A stretch of DNA of 64,000 nt from Rhizobium sp. L1K21 (GTDB lineage Bacteria; Pseudomonadota; Alphaproteobacteria; Rhizobiales; Rhizobiaceae). Location of the stretch: assembly GCF_024055895.1 (NCBI RefSeq), contig NZ_JAMXLE010000004.1, positions 124,001 through 188,000 of the forward strand, read 5' to 3'. This document shows, piece by piece, positions 27,124 to 34,830 of this stretch. Every line of letters begins with the position of its first letter. The stretch's first letter is position 1. Under the pieces are notes generated by a model. That model was not told the origin of the DNA and did no database searches. It was given only the letters and a program-made list of their open reading frames with translations. Position numbers and translations under genes: made by a program.

Positions 27124-27493
27124 GCGTTTCAAAAACTCCCTGTTACGCTTCCGGCAGTTACCAATGTGCCGGATGAGTCGGGGCCCGCCGCACGGTGGGT
27201 CCTAAGGTGCTGTCCTGACTATAGGCGCAACAGAAGAGAGCAATGCGGTCATAACGTTGCAACGCGGTGTTGCAATATCGAGGGGTTGGCCGCGTGTTCG
27301 GATCGTTTGCTTTCGTGGTGTTATATGCAGGCGCGCTGCACCTAGCCGTGACAGTAAAAAAGACCCTATCACAAAAAAGCGAAGAAATCAATGATTTGGT
27401 TCCGATAGGGCACCGATGCTGCCCTATCGACGTTTTCACCTTGGTGGCGCGGTCGAACCAACGAAACGCCGCTGGCGGATCATCAGGGCGTCT
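27124..27493. other. Intergenic region between fdxA and carD
   Basis: No convincing reading frame. It holds the carD promoter and leader (over 100 bp) and a strong dyad near its fdxA end, listed separately. A further copy of the motif GATAGGG occurs about 35 bp from the dyad (27363-27370, minus strand). Confidence 0.6.
27403..27429. repeat. Perfect inverted repeat downstream of fdxA
   Basis: CGATAGGGCA and TGCCCTATCG are perfect 10-bp arms around a 7-base spacer. No T-run follows on the fdxA side, so an ordinary intrinsic terminator is not obvious. It could be a protein-binding dyad upstream of carD or a Rho-assisted terminator. Confidence 0.6.
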
Positions 27494-27832
27494 TCAATCA
27501 CCTTGTCCGGGGTTGGATGAGAAATATTTCTCGAGCTTTCCTTCTTCCCCGTCATATTTTTCGGCGTCTTCAAGCGGCTCGCGCTTGACCGTGATATTCG
27601 GCCATTCAGCAGCGTATTTCGTGTTGATCTCGAGCCACTTTTCCAGCCCCGGTTCGGTATCGGGCTTGATGGCTTCAGCCGGGCATTCGGGTTCGCAGAC
27701 GCCGCAGTCAATGCATTCGTCAGGATGAATGACAAGAAAGTTTTCGCCCTCGTAGAAGCAATCAACGGGACAGACTTCAACGCAATCGGTGTATTTGCAA
27801 CGAATGCAGTTGTCGGTAACGATATAGGTCAT
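27494..27832 (-). CDS. fdxA: 7Fe ferredoxin FdxA
   Basis: Ferredoxin of 112 residues with a [3Fe-4S] site ([20 protein letters not shown]) and a [4Fe-4S] site ([15 protein letters not shown]), matching Azotobacter-type FdI/FdxA. The C-terminal half ([17 protein letters not shown]) is the usual extension. It is a soluble electron carrier whose partners here are unknown. GGAG precedes the ATG. It lies between the S4-domain gene and carD, with about 140 bp in front. Confidence 0.95.
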   Translation of the reverse strand: MTYIVTDNCIRCKYTDCVEVCPVDCFYEGENFLVIHPDECIDCGVCEPECPAEAIKPDTEPGLEKWLEINTKYAAEWPNITVKREPLEDAEKYDGEEGKLEKYFSSNPGQGD

Positions 27833-27976
27833 GCGGCGCTCCAGTAAGTCTCAATCGTCTGGCACGTTCCAATTATCGCCGTGAGGTAAAGGCTTTGCGG
27901 GGGATTGGCAAGGCAAAAGAACGCTCAATTTTGTCGCGTCCGTAGTAGAAGTTTGCGGCAGGGCGTGTGCAATCCG

Positions 27977-28378
27977 CTAACCGCGGCCCAAGAGGCGATT
28001 GAGCGCGCGGCGATCCTTCTTTTCCGGTCTTCCGCTGCCGGCAGCGCGCGTGGCGATCTCGAACGGCGTCAGTTCATTTTTCGGCGGTGGGGGCGGGGAG
28101 TGATCCTCATAGAGCAGGCGTGCCTCCTGGTAAGGACCACGCCGCGAACCGCCACTCACCACTTTCAAAACAAGGTCGCGCCGGTCGAGCGTGACCTCAA
28201 CCGTGTCGCCGGGTTTGACGTTGACCGAAGGCTGCGCGATGCGGCTTCCGTTCACCTTCACGCGCCCCGATGAAATCAGGGTCTGCGCGAGAGAACGGGA
28301 CTTTGCCACGCGGGTAAAGAAGAGCCATTTGTCGATGCGCTGGCGTGCAACGATGTCCGGCCCGTCTTCTGTCGTCAT
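27977..28378 (-). CDS. S4-domain RNA-binding protein (Hsp15-like)
   Basis: Protein of 133 residues with an S4 RNA-binding domain at the N-terminus (RQRIDKWLFFTRVAKSRSLAQTLISSGRVKVNG) as in Hsp15, which rescues stalled 50S-nascent-chain complexes. The C-terminus is basic and Pro-rich (HSPPPPPKNELTPFE). Its ATG overlaps the helicase stop (ATGA), so the two proteins are translationally coupled, which suggests related RNA functions. Confidence 0.9.
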   Translation of the reverse strand: MTTEDGPDIVARQRIDKWLFFTRVAKSRSLAQTLISSGRVKVNGSRIAQPSVNVKPGDTVEVTLDRRDLVLKVVSGGSRRGPYQEARLLYEDHSPPPPPKNELTPFEIATRAAGSGRPEKKDRRALNRLLGRG

Positions 28379-31317
28379 TTCTTCAGCTGGTCCTTCAGGA
28401 TTGCCAATTTTGCGAAGGGCGAATTGGGGTCTATCGGCTTTTCCTTGCGCTGAGGGGCGGGTCTGCCGCCGTCCTTGCGCGGCTGCTGATGTTTGCCGCC
28501 GGGCGCGCCCTTTCCGCCGCCTTTGCCCTTGTGCGGCACTTTGCCACGTCCGCGCTGCTCTCCGGGCTGGCCTTGATGGGCCTGGTTGGCCTGGTGACCA
28601 CCGCGACGGTGGCCCTGCCGCTGATTGTCATTGCGACCTGCTGGCCGCCATAGGAGAACCGGCTTCGGCTCTTCCTCGGCCACAGGCTCCGCCGCATCGG
28701 TTGTGGCAGAGGTTTCTGCTGCCGGTGAAGCCGGCTCCGCGTTTGCTTCGCCTTCAGCTTTTTCTTCGGTCACGGCAGCCTCAGCTTGCGCGCCCTCTTC
28801 AGACTTGTCCGCTTCAGCCGCAGGCTTGGCAAATTTCGCGTCCTGCTCCTGCAGGAATGTCTTCGCCTCTTCAGCTGAAACGCTGTCGGCGCGGTAACCG
28901 AGCCCTTTGAGAATTTCTTCAATATCGTCGGCTGTCGCACCCAGGATCGAGAGCATGGCGGGCGTGGTGGTGAAACGACGACCGTCATAAGCACCTTCAG
29001 GCCGTACACCGCTTTCCGGCTTCCACTGCAGAAGCGGGCGGATCAGATCAGCGAGACGCTCGAGGATGTCAATGCGCACGGCGCGCTTTCCAAGGAAACG
29101 GAAGCCCGCAAGCTTGTAGAATGTTCGTTCGAAGCCCGGTTCGGTGACAATCGAGGTGCGGCCTGCAGCCAGCGCCGGGATCAGGTCGCCGTAGCCGGGT
29201 TTGTCCATCGCATCATTGTTCAGCGCCCAAAGGAGCGTGATCAGTTCTGCGGGCGCGGGCTTGAGAAGAGCCGGCATGAAAACATGGTAAGCACCGAAGC
29301 GAATGCCGAGCTTGCGCATGGCACCGCGCGCATCCTGGTCCAGGCTCTTGACCTCGTCGGCAACGTCGCGACGGAAAAGCACGCCGAGATTTTCCACCAA
29401 CTGGAAGGCCAGGCCCTTGGCAATGCCCTGCAGTTCCTCGTCGCGGGACAGATCGTCCAGCGGTTTCAGCACGGTTGCGATGTGATGGTTCACAAAGCGT
29501 TCGATGCGGGCTGCAACGTGATCGCGGGCCGGACCGGTCAGCTGTTCATCGGCCAGAAGCACAACGCGTGGTCGCAGAATGTGATCGCCGGATGTGATGC
29601 GGGCAACGGGATCACCGACCCAGCGCACGACGCCGTCCGAGCCCAATGCCAGATCACCGTTTCCGGCGGCGTGGATGCGGGCAGCACGCGCCTCGAACTC
29701 CAGCGCCAGCGCCTTTTGAGCCGCCGCAGCCATTGCCTTGCCCTCTGCACTCTCGGTTGCATTGGCCAGGGTAAAGCGGAAGCCCGCCAATTGTCCCACA
29801 TGATGCCCCTCTACAAAGACATCACCATTCACACTGATTTCAGCTTCCAGCATCGCATTCTCTCTCAGGCGCTTCATGAGCACAGATGTCCTGCGATCAA
29901 CAAAGCGTTTCGTCAACCTATCATGTAGCGCGTCAGAGAGGCGATCCTCTATTTCACGCGTTTTTTCCTGCCAGTGTGTCGGATCGGCAAGCCATCCCGG
30001 GCGGTTAGACACATAAGTCCAGGTTCTGATCTGCGCAATACGGGCGGACAAAGTATCGATTTCGCCGTCTGTGCGTCCGGCCCGTTTTACCTGTTCGGCC
30101 ATATAATCTTCATTGATATGACCCTGCCGAATCAAATCGGAATAAAGCGTCAGAATAATATCAGCATGCTGTGCCGGCGTAATACGGCGATAGTCCGGCA
30201 GGGCGCAAGTTTCCCAAAGCTTTTCAATGCGCGCCGGCGTCGTAGCCAAGTCCTTTACCTCAGGCAGTTTGCAGAGGTTTTCAAGCGCCAGCATATCGAC
30301 AGCGGGCAAAGCTCTTGTAAGGCCAGGTAGCACAGGCGTTGCATTCAGGCTTTCATCGAGATCGCGCAGGGACGAAAAGTCGAGCGCCTTCGAACGCCAC
30401 TGCAACACCTTCACAGGGTCGAATTCATGGGCTTCGATTCGCTCCACCAATTCCTCGTCGAAGGGGCTGACATGGCCGGTAACGCCAAAGGTTCCATCAC
30501 GCATATGGCGTCCTGCGCGCCCGGCAATCTGGCCCAGTTCGCCGGGATTGAGGTTTCGGTATTGATAACCGTCGAATTTGCGGTCCTGCGCGAAGGCGAC
30601 GTGGTCGACATCCAGGTTCAGGCCCATGCCGACGGCATCGGTTGCGACGAGATAATCCACGTCGCCGTTCTGATAGAGGCTTACCTGCGCATTGCGCGTG
30701 CGCGGCGACAGTGCGCCCAGAACCACGGCTGCACCACCGCGCTGGCGCCGGATCAGCTCGGCAATGGCGTAAACCTCATCGGCGGAAAAGGCGACGATGG
30801 CCGAGCGGGGCGGCAGGCGGGTGATCTTCTTCTGGCCAGCGTAAAAGAGCTGTGACAGGCGTGGACGTTCCACAACCGTCAGGCCCGGCAGAAGCTGCCG
30901 CAGGATGCCGCTCATTGTTCCAGCACCCAGAAGCAGGGTTTCCTCGCGCCCGCGCAGGTGCAAAATGCGGTCGGTGAAAATATGTCCGCGTTCCAGGTCG
31001 CCCGCGAGTTGCACTTCGTCAATGGCGACGAAAGCGGCATTCGTCTCACGTGGCATGGCCTCGACGGTGCAGATTGTGTAGCGCGCGTTTGGCGGTGAAA
31101 TTTTTTCTTCACCCGTCACCAGCGCGACATTGGCGACACCGACCCTTTCGCAGACTTTCGCATAAACCTCGCGGGCAAGCAGCCTGAGCGGCAGTCCGAT
31201 GACGCCTGAGCCGTGCGCCACCATGCGCTCGATGGCGAAATGGGTCTTGCCCGTATTTGTCGGGCCGAGGACCGCGGTTACCCCGCGACCACTCAGGATC
31301 ATCGGCTGGATCGTCAC
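28375..31317 (-). CDS. SUV3-like DEAD/DExH RNA helicase
   Basis: Large helicase of 980 residues related to mitochondrial SUV3. Walker A is GPTNTGKTHF, the DExx box is AFVAIDEVQLAGD, and motif VI GQIAGRAGRHM. The final 190 residues are low-complexity: an Ala/Glu-rich stretch, then Gly/Arg/Gln/Lys-rich RNA-binding-like sequence ending SPFAKLAILKDQLKK. I take a GTG start (TIQPMILSGRG...) with GGAAG 9 nt upstream. The frame remains open another 104 codons with no family similarity. It is coupled to the S4-domain gene. Confidence 0.88.
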   Translation of the reverse strand: MTIQPMILSGRGVTAVLGPTNTGKTHFAIERMVAHGSGVIGLPLRLLAREVYAKVCERVGVANVALVTGEEKISPPNARYTICTVEAMPRETNAAFVAIDEVQLAGDLERGHIFTDRILHLRGREETLLLGAGTMSGILRQLLPGLTVVERPRLSQLFYAGQKKITRLPPRSAIVAFSADEVYAIAELIRRQRGGAAVVLGALSPRTRNAQVSLYQNGDVDYLVATDAVGMGLNLDVDHVAFAQDRKFDGYQYRNLNPGELGQIAGRAGRHMRDGTFGVTGHVSPFDEELVERIEAHEFDPVKVLQWRSKALDFSSLRDLDESLNATPVLPGLTRALPAVDMLALENLCKLPEVKDLATTPARIEKLWETCALPDYRRITPAQHADIILTLYSDLIRQGHINEDYMAEQVKRAGRTDGEIDTLSARIAQIRTWTYVSNRPGWLADPTHWQEKTREIEDRLSDALHDRLTKRFVDRRTSVLMKRLRENAMLEAEISVNGDVFVEGHHVGQLAGFRFTLANATESAEGKAMAAAAQKALALEFEARAARIHAAGNGDLALGSDGVVRWVGDPVARITSGDHILRPRVVLLADEQLTGPARDHVAARIERFVNHHIATVLKPLDDLSRDEELQGIAKGLAFQLVENLGVLFRRDVADEVKSLDQDARGAMRKLGIRFGAYHVFMPALLKPAPAELITLLWALNNDAMDKPGYGDLIPALAAGRTSIVTEPGFERTFYKLAGFRFLGKRAVRIDILERLADLIRPLLQWKPESGVRPEGAYDGRRFTTTPAMLSILGATADDIEEILKGLGYRADSVSAEEAKTFLQEQDAKFAKPAAEADKSEEGAQAEAAVTEEKAEGEANAEPASPAAETSATTDAAEPVAEEEPKPVLLWRPAGRNDNQRQGHRRGGHQANQAHQGQPGEQRGRGKVPHKGKGGGKGAPGGKHQQPRKDGGRPAPQRKEKPIDPNSPFAKLAILKDQLKK

Positions 31318-31456
31318 GTGTTCACTTCCGGCTGGCGGAGTTGATTGAATTTCGAAGGCGCCAGCACCAATGCATATAGGTCGCATTCGACGCAAGGGAA
31401 GATTGCCTTCCCATTGCGGTTTTTTTCGTCGAAATCGGGCCTGTTGGAACAGCGTG

Positions 31457-31516
31457 GGAACGAATCGGCGACGAATCGCTGACTCTTTACCGTTCGATCT
31501 TTGTTCACGGCTATAT
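31457..31516 (+). promoter_or_regulatory. Promoter module A (CGAATC pair + GTTC + CTATAT)
   Basis: A 27-bp core with two CGAATC boxes one helical turn (11 bp) apart, then 19 bp, GTTC, four bases and CTATAT. CTATAT equals the rhizobial -10 consensus, while the -35 position (TACCGT) is poor. The core would cover about -66 to -40. No protein gene follows. A hairpin with TTTCTT ends 83 bp further on. Confidence 0.6.
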
Positions 31517-31522
31517 ATTGTG

Positions 31523-31599
31523 GATTCTCCGCTCGCCGCCCCAGATCGTGATGAGTCGTTAATTTGCGCTCGCTGGCCAGCTTCCAGGCCGGCTTTCTT
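31523..31599 (+). ncRNA. Candidate small RNA from module A
   Basis: Predicted transcript from the module A -10 box to a GCTGGCC/GGCCGGC hairpin followed by TTTCTT. There is no reading frame with a ribosome site in it. This rests only on promoter and terminator geometry. Confidence 0.25.
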
Positions 31600-31681
31600 C
31601 CCCAAGGGCCATGCAAGTGACAATTCCAATTATGGTTAACAGATTGTAAATTATGCTGATTCTACGCGCCTGCGTTAATAA

Positions 31682-31752
31682 ACCGATCAAAGGCGGAACG
31701 AATCGGCGACGAATCGCCGACCTCGGCCCGTTGCGGCTTTGTTCTCCACTAT
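31682..31752 (+). promoter_or_regulatory. Promoter module B
   Basis: Same 27-bp core as modules A and C except one base, preceded by CGATCAAAG as in C. GTTC begins exactly 20 bp after the core end and CTATAT follows. It points towards the 3' end of the oppositely oriented LytTR gene, so it may give an antisense or short RNA. Confidence 0.6.
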
Positions 31753-31936
31753 ATCTCGTAGCTCCTCCTTTAGGCTGACGCTATTTCGCTGCGCATTAAC
31801 TCCGGGCGGATGTGGTTCTCCCTCGGTTTGTTAACCACTGGATGGCGACATTTCATCTTTTGTTATTATCTGGTGCCGCTATGCAGTCCGATGGAACGGA
31901 GCGCCGATGAGTGATTTGCGAATCAGTGAGGCGCGT

Positions 31937-32746
31937 TCAAGCGAGCAATCCGGCTTCGCGCACCTTTGGCAGGAAGGAGCGGCTGACGGGCAGATGCTGG
32001 CCCGTGACCGTTTCAATCATGACTTTTCCGTTGCGGCGTTCGACTGCCTTGATTGCGACGAGTGCCACCCAATGGGACCGATGGATCTGCAGTCCGGCTG
32101 TGGGCGCGCATTCGCTGATCGCATCGCTCAACCGCATCAGCAGCAGCTGTGTGCCTTTGGTTGTGGTCACCTCCACATAATGGTCGGCGACAGAAAGTGA
32201 AATCAGATCGCCTCGCTTGGCAAAGGCCAGACGCTCCAGCAGCCGACATTTTCCATCTTCCGCCCGAGAGGCCGTTCCTGCAGTGGCTTTCTTGTTCAGC
32301 AGGATCGTCACGATGCCTGCGACAATGATCCCCATGAGCACCGTGTAGCCACTGTTTTTTAGAATAAAGGCAAGATCGAATATATCGCTTCCGAAGGCAA
32401 ACCATTCGACAGAGAGAGCTACCGGCAGGACGGCGACACCTGCAGCCACGCCGGTGATCACAACCCGAAACGGCTGCGGGCAACCGCGTTTGATCAGCGC
32501 TACGCGGCAGTTGGACGCGGTGAAATCGCCCACAGCAAAACCCAAAACGACCATAACAGCCCAAAAGCCGAGCCTCTGGGGCAGCGCCAGCGTGTCCAGG
32601 GTGCCGAAAGGACCGGAGACGGTCAGCACCACGATAAGCGCCAGCAGAACAGCCCATTGCTGGAGCGAACGAAATCCCTTTCGCGTTTCACGAAGCGCGA
32701 ATTGCAGGGGGCTGTCGGCCACGTAGCTTGGCTGCGTTTCGCGCAT
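31937..32746 (-). CDS. Membrane-anchored LytTR-type transcription regulator
   Basis: Protein of 269 residues. Four transmembrane helices (about residues 26-150, including QQWAVLLALIVVLTVSG and LMGIIVAGIVTILLN) precede a C-terminal LytTR DNA-binding domain (LISLSVADHYVEVTTTKG, LQIHRSHWVALVAIKAVERR). There is no receiver domain, so it senses through the membrane part or a partner. The start is MRETQPSYVAD. The longer open frame runs antisense through the divergent membrane-protein gene and is rejected. It lies among four copies of a repeated promoter module and is the obvious candidate regulator. Confidence 0.88.
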   Translation of the reverse strand: MRETQPSYVADSPLQFALRETRKGFRSLQQWAVLLALIVVLTVSGPFGTLDTLALPQRLGFWAVMVVLGFAVGDFTASNCRVALIKRGCPQPFRVVITGVAAGVAVLPVALSVEWFAFGSDIFDLAFILKNSGYTVLMGIIVAGIVTILLNKKATAGTASRAEDGKCRLLERLAFAKRGDLISLSVADHYVEVTTTKGTQLLLMRLSDAISECAPTAGLQIHRSHWVALVAIKAVERRNGKVMIETVTGQHLPVSRSFLPKVREAGLLA

Positions 32747-32833
32747 CTGCCGTTGTGTCCTTTCGCATCTGATGAGAGCTGAACCGCATCCCTTCCGGGA
32801 CATGTTCAAGGCAATAAACAAACGGAGAAGATC

Positions 32834-33346
32834 ATGCAATTTCTTGTCGGCATCGTAACGCATACGCCGATCTGGGTTTGGGCCATTCTGGCGGCTCTCG
32901 TCTACCGCGGATGGACCATGACGCGGGACCGCGTCATTCATCCAATTTCTCTCATGCTGATACCGGCAATCTTCATTTTGCTGGATGCTGTCCAATTGAT
33001 TGCCAGACAGGCCGGCAACGAGACCTTGTTGCTGACGTTGATCGGCATTCTCAGTGGGCTCTGGGCGGTCGTCTTCCTCAAGCCAGCGCGCAACACCCAA
33101 CGCCTGGCCGACGGCAAACTGGCGATCGAGGGCGAGTGGATTTCCATCTGCATATTTCTCGCCGTCTTTTCAGGCAACTATATCGCAGGTGTTCTAGCCG
33201 TCATCAATCCGGCGGTGGCGACGAATGCGCAGCTGGCCGCCGCCCTGTTCAATGGCTTCAGTGTCGGCTTCATGACCAGCCGCGCGATCGCGCATCTGCG
33301 TTCATCAAACACAGGCGAGGTTGTTTCCAGCGCACAGCGTGGGTAA
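32834..33346 (+). CDS. Five-helix membrane protein, possible LytTR partner
   Basis: Protein of 170 residues with five predicted transmembrane helices (THTPIWVWAILAALVYRG, LMLIPAIFILLDAVQL, LTLIGILSGLWAVVFL, ISICIFLAVFSGNYIAGVL, LFNGFSVGFMTSRAIA). CGGAGAAG lies just before the ATG. It resembles an uncharacterised bacterial membrane-protein family whose number I am unsure of. It is divergent from the LytTR gene with only 87 bp between the starts, which suggests shared control and possibly a membrane sensor or inhibitor role. Confidence 0.82.
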   Translation: MQFLVGIVTHTPIWVWAILAALVYRGWTMTRDRVIHPISLMLIPAIFILLDAVQLIARQAGNETLLLTLIGILSGLWAVVFLKPARNTQRLADGKLAIEGEWISICIFLAVFSGNYIAGVLAVINPAVATNAQLAAALFNGFSVGFMTSRAIAHLRSSNTGEVVSSAQRG

Positions 33347-33436
33347 TTTTCCATCGTGATGGCGAAGTGATCGGCGCGCGAAATTTTGGTTAATATATTG
33401 TTAAATAAGCGAAATTCCTCGCCATCTTTTACTTTT

Positions 33437-33507
33437 CGATCAAAGCCGGAACGAATCGGCGACGAATCGCTGACGGGGCTCTGTTTTTGTTTCGTTCTAT
33501 ACTACAT
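33437..33507 (+). promoter_or_regulatory. Promoter module C (alpha/beta hydrolase gene)
   Basis: CGATCAAAG, then the 27-bp core with CGAATC boxes 11 bp apart (identical to module A), a 19-bp gap, GTTC, four bases and CTACAT. It points at the hydrolase gene about 180 bp downstream. Confidence 0.65.
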
Positions 33508-33518
33508 GCTGTGGTTTT

Positions 33519-33559
33519 AGCGGCGGGGGCGACTATTTTGCGCAAGTCGTCTTGCCGCT
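33519..33559 (+). other. Leader hairpin of the hydrolase gene
   Basis: AGCGGC pairs with GCCGCT and GGCGAC with GTCGTC inside it, giving a stable stem-loop close to the predicted transcript start. It could protect the 5' end or act in control. No T-run follows directly. Confidence 0.45.
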
Positions 33560-33685
33560 TGATCGCCCTTTTTCGCCGCTTCTTTAACCTTTTGGGGATC
33601 GCGTTAAGACGCTGTAAAGGAAATAAACCGCCTCTTTCGAGGAACCAAATGTCTGCTTCTGCGTTGGGAAACCAGGAGCAAAACG

Positions 33686-34702
33686 ATGAAACTGAGCGTG
33701 CCGTCAGCAGAGTGGATCAGCAAAGAGCCGGGTCCCCGGTTTGTCCTGCTTCATGGAATGACGATGGCACCGGTTTTCTGGCGAAGCTTCACCCCCGACA
33801 AATTGCTTTCGGGCATGAGTGCTGCCTATCCCCTTCCGGGCCATTATCCGTGGACATTGAGTGACGAGGAGCGCGCCGGTCTTTGCACAGATATGATTGT
33901 TGATGCCTATGCAGAGGTAATCGAACGCGATTTTGGCGGCAACCCTGTGACGCTGGTTGGGCATTCCACCGGTGCGCATCTCTGTCTTCTTGTGGCGGCA
34001 AGGAGACCCGATCTGGTCGATGGTGTTATTCTGGCCGGGGGGTTTGGCTGTGGCCGTTTCGAAGGCCAGGAGAGTATCGCGACACGAATTCTGATGATGC
34101 CATTCCTCGGTCCAGCCATTTTCATGAAGCTCTTTTCGCGGTGGATTTCAACACCGGACAATTTCAGGATGGGCGCGGCCCGTTGCGTGGGCGATCGTGC
34201 CTGCCCGTGGGAAACGGAAGTCACGCTTGAGAGCATGGAAAACGTGCGCCGCCAGCTGTTGCTGTCAAACCCGCTGGACATTGTTGCCATGGCCACCTGG
34301 TTGCGCCACCAGAGCATCATGAAAAGCCTGCCGAAGATCACACGACCGGTGCTGAATGTCATCGGGCTGAAAGACTATGTGGTTCCTGCGGTGCACCAGC
34401 TCAACGTTTCCAGGCAGTTGCCCAATGTGCAAACAGTGCTGCTTCCGAACTCCGGGCATTTGCCGATGGTGGAGCAACACGCCTATTTCAACCGCGTGGT
34501 CAACGCTTTTGTCGAGATGAACGGTTTGAAATCGCTTCCAGGTGCGGCTGCGAGTTTCGCTCTCCCGGCGCAGAATGCGCAGGCACGGGTGGCGCGTGAG
34601 CAGCCAGTTCACGTCCCCGATCTCGACGTGCCGGAGGACTTGCGTGCAATCGCCGGAAGGCTTGTTTCGGGTGATAAAATTAACACCTCGATCAGACCGT
34701 GA
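33686..34702 (+). CDS. Alpha/beta hydrolase
   Basis: Soluble alpha/beta-fold hydrolase of 338 residues. The oxyanion region is FVLLHGMTMAP, the nucleophile elbow GHSTG, the acid in GLKDYVVP and the catalytic His in NSGHLPMVEQ. The substrate is unknown (ester or lactone likely). The last 50 residues are a Pro/Ala-rich extension. CAGGAG lies 7 nt before the ATG. Its stop codon lies at the start of promoter module D. Confidence 0.87.
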   Translation: MKLSVPSAEWISKEPGPRFVLLHGMTMAPVFWRSFTPDKLLSGMSAAYPLPGHYPWTLSDEERAGLCTDMIVDAYAEVIERDFGGNPVTLVGHSTGAHLCLLVAARRPDLVDGVILAGGFGCGRFEGQESIATRILMMPFLGPAIFMKLFSRWISTPDNFRMGAARCVGDRACPWETEVTLESMENVRRQLLLSNPLDIVAMATWLRHQSIMKSLPKITRPVLNVIGLKDYVVPAVHQLNVSRQLPNVQTVLLPNSGHLPMVEQHAYFNRVVNAFVEMNGLKSLPGAAASFALPAQNAQARVAREQPVHVPDLDVPEDLRAIAGRLVSGDKINTSIRP

Positions 34703-34759
34703 ACGAATCACAGACGAATCGCCCACATCGTTGCTTTCCCGGTTTGTTCTCTACAAAAT
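34689..34759 (+). promoter_or_regulatory. Promoter module D (thioesterase gene)
   Basis: The most diverged copy: CGATCAG, a core matching the others at 21 of 27 positions with both CGAATC boxes intact, GTTC exactly 20 bp after the core end, and CAAAAT in the -10 position. It overlaps the hydrolase stop codon and points at the thioesterase gene. Confidence 0.6.
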
Positions 34760-34830
34760 ATTGTGTAATAACAAATTATTAACCATATTTTTCAGCCTGT
34801 AGATGGCATTCTCCACCTCCTCGGTGTTAA

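Larger units (their letters stand above)
31318..31936. other. Gene-free region with two tandem promoter modules
   Basis: About 0.6 kb without a credible protein gene, between the helicase start and the LytTR stop. It contains the helicase upstream region, promoter modules A and B (listed separately, both pointing right) and a terminator-like hairpin at 31572-31599. The frames reading through it on the plus strand are antisense shadows of LytTR. Confidence 0.6.
33347..33685. other. Intergenic region with module C and a long hydrolase leader
   Basis: Holds promoter module C and about 170 nt of predicted 5' leader for the alpha/beta hydrolase gene, including a hairpin close to the predicted transcript start. 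A short open frame crosses it (33487-33864) but lacks a ribosome site and overlaps the hydrolase start, so I do not call it. Confidence 0.6.

Noticed and set aside
31492-31506. LexA-like box GTTC-N7-GTTC in module A
   Set aside because: The other three modules keep only the second GTTC, so the feature common to all is not a LexA site. The GTTC with CTATAT is better read as promoter sequence.
31321-31629. N-terminal extension of the helicase
   Set aside because: No similarity to the family, and it runs through promoter module A. A GTG with a ribosome site fits the conserved start.
32747-33100. N-terminal extension of the LytTR regulator
   Set aside because: The extra codons are polar, antisense to the divergent membrane-protein gene and lie before a good family N-terminus.
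33487-33864. 125-codon frame before and into the alpha/beta hydrolase
   Set aside because: No ribosome site, overlaps the hydrolase in another frame, and product is unlike any family.
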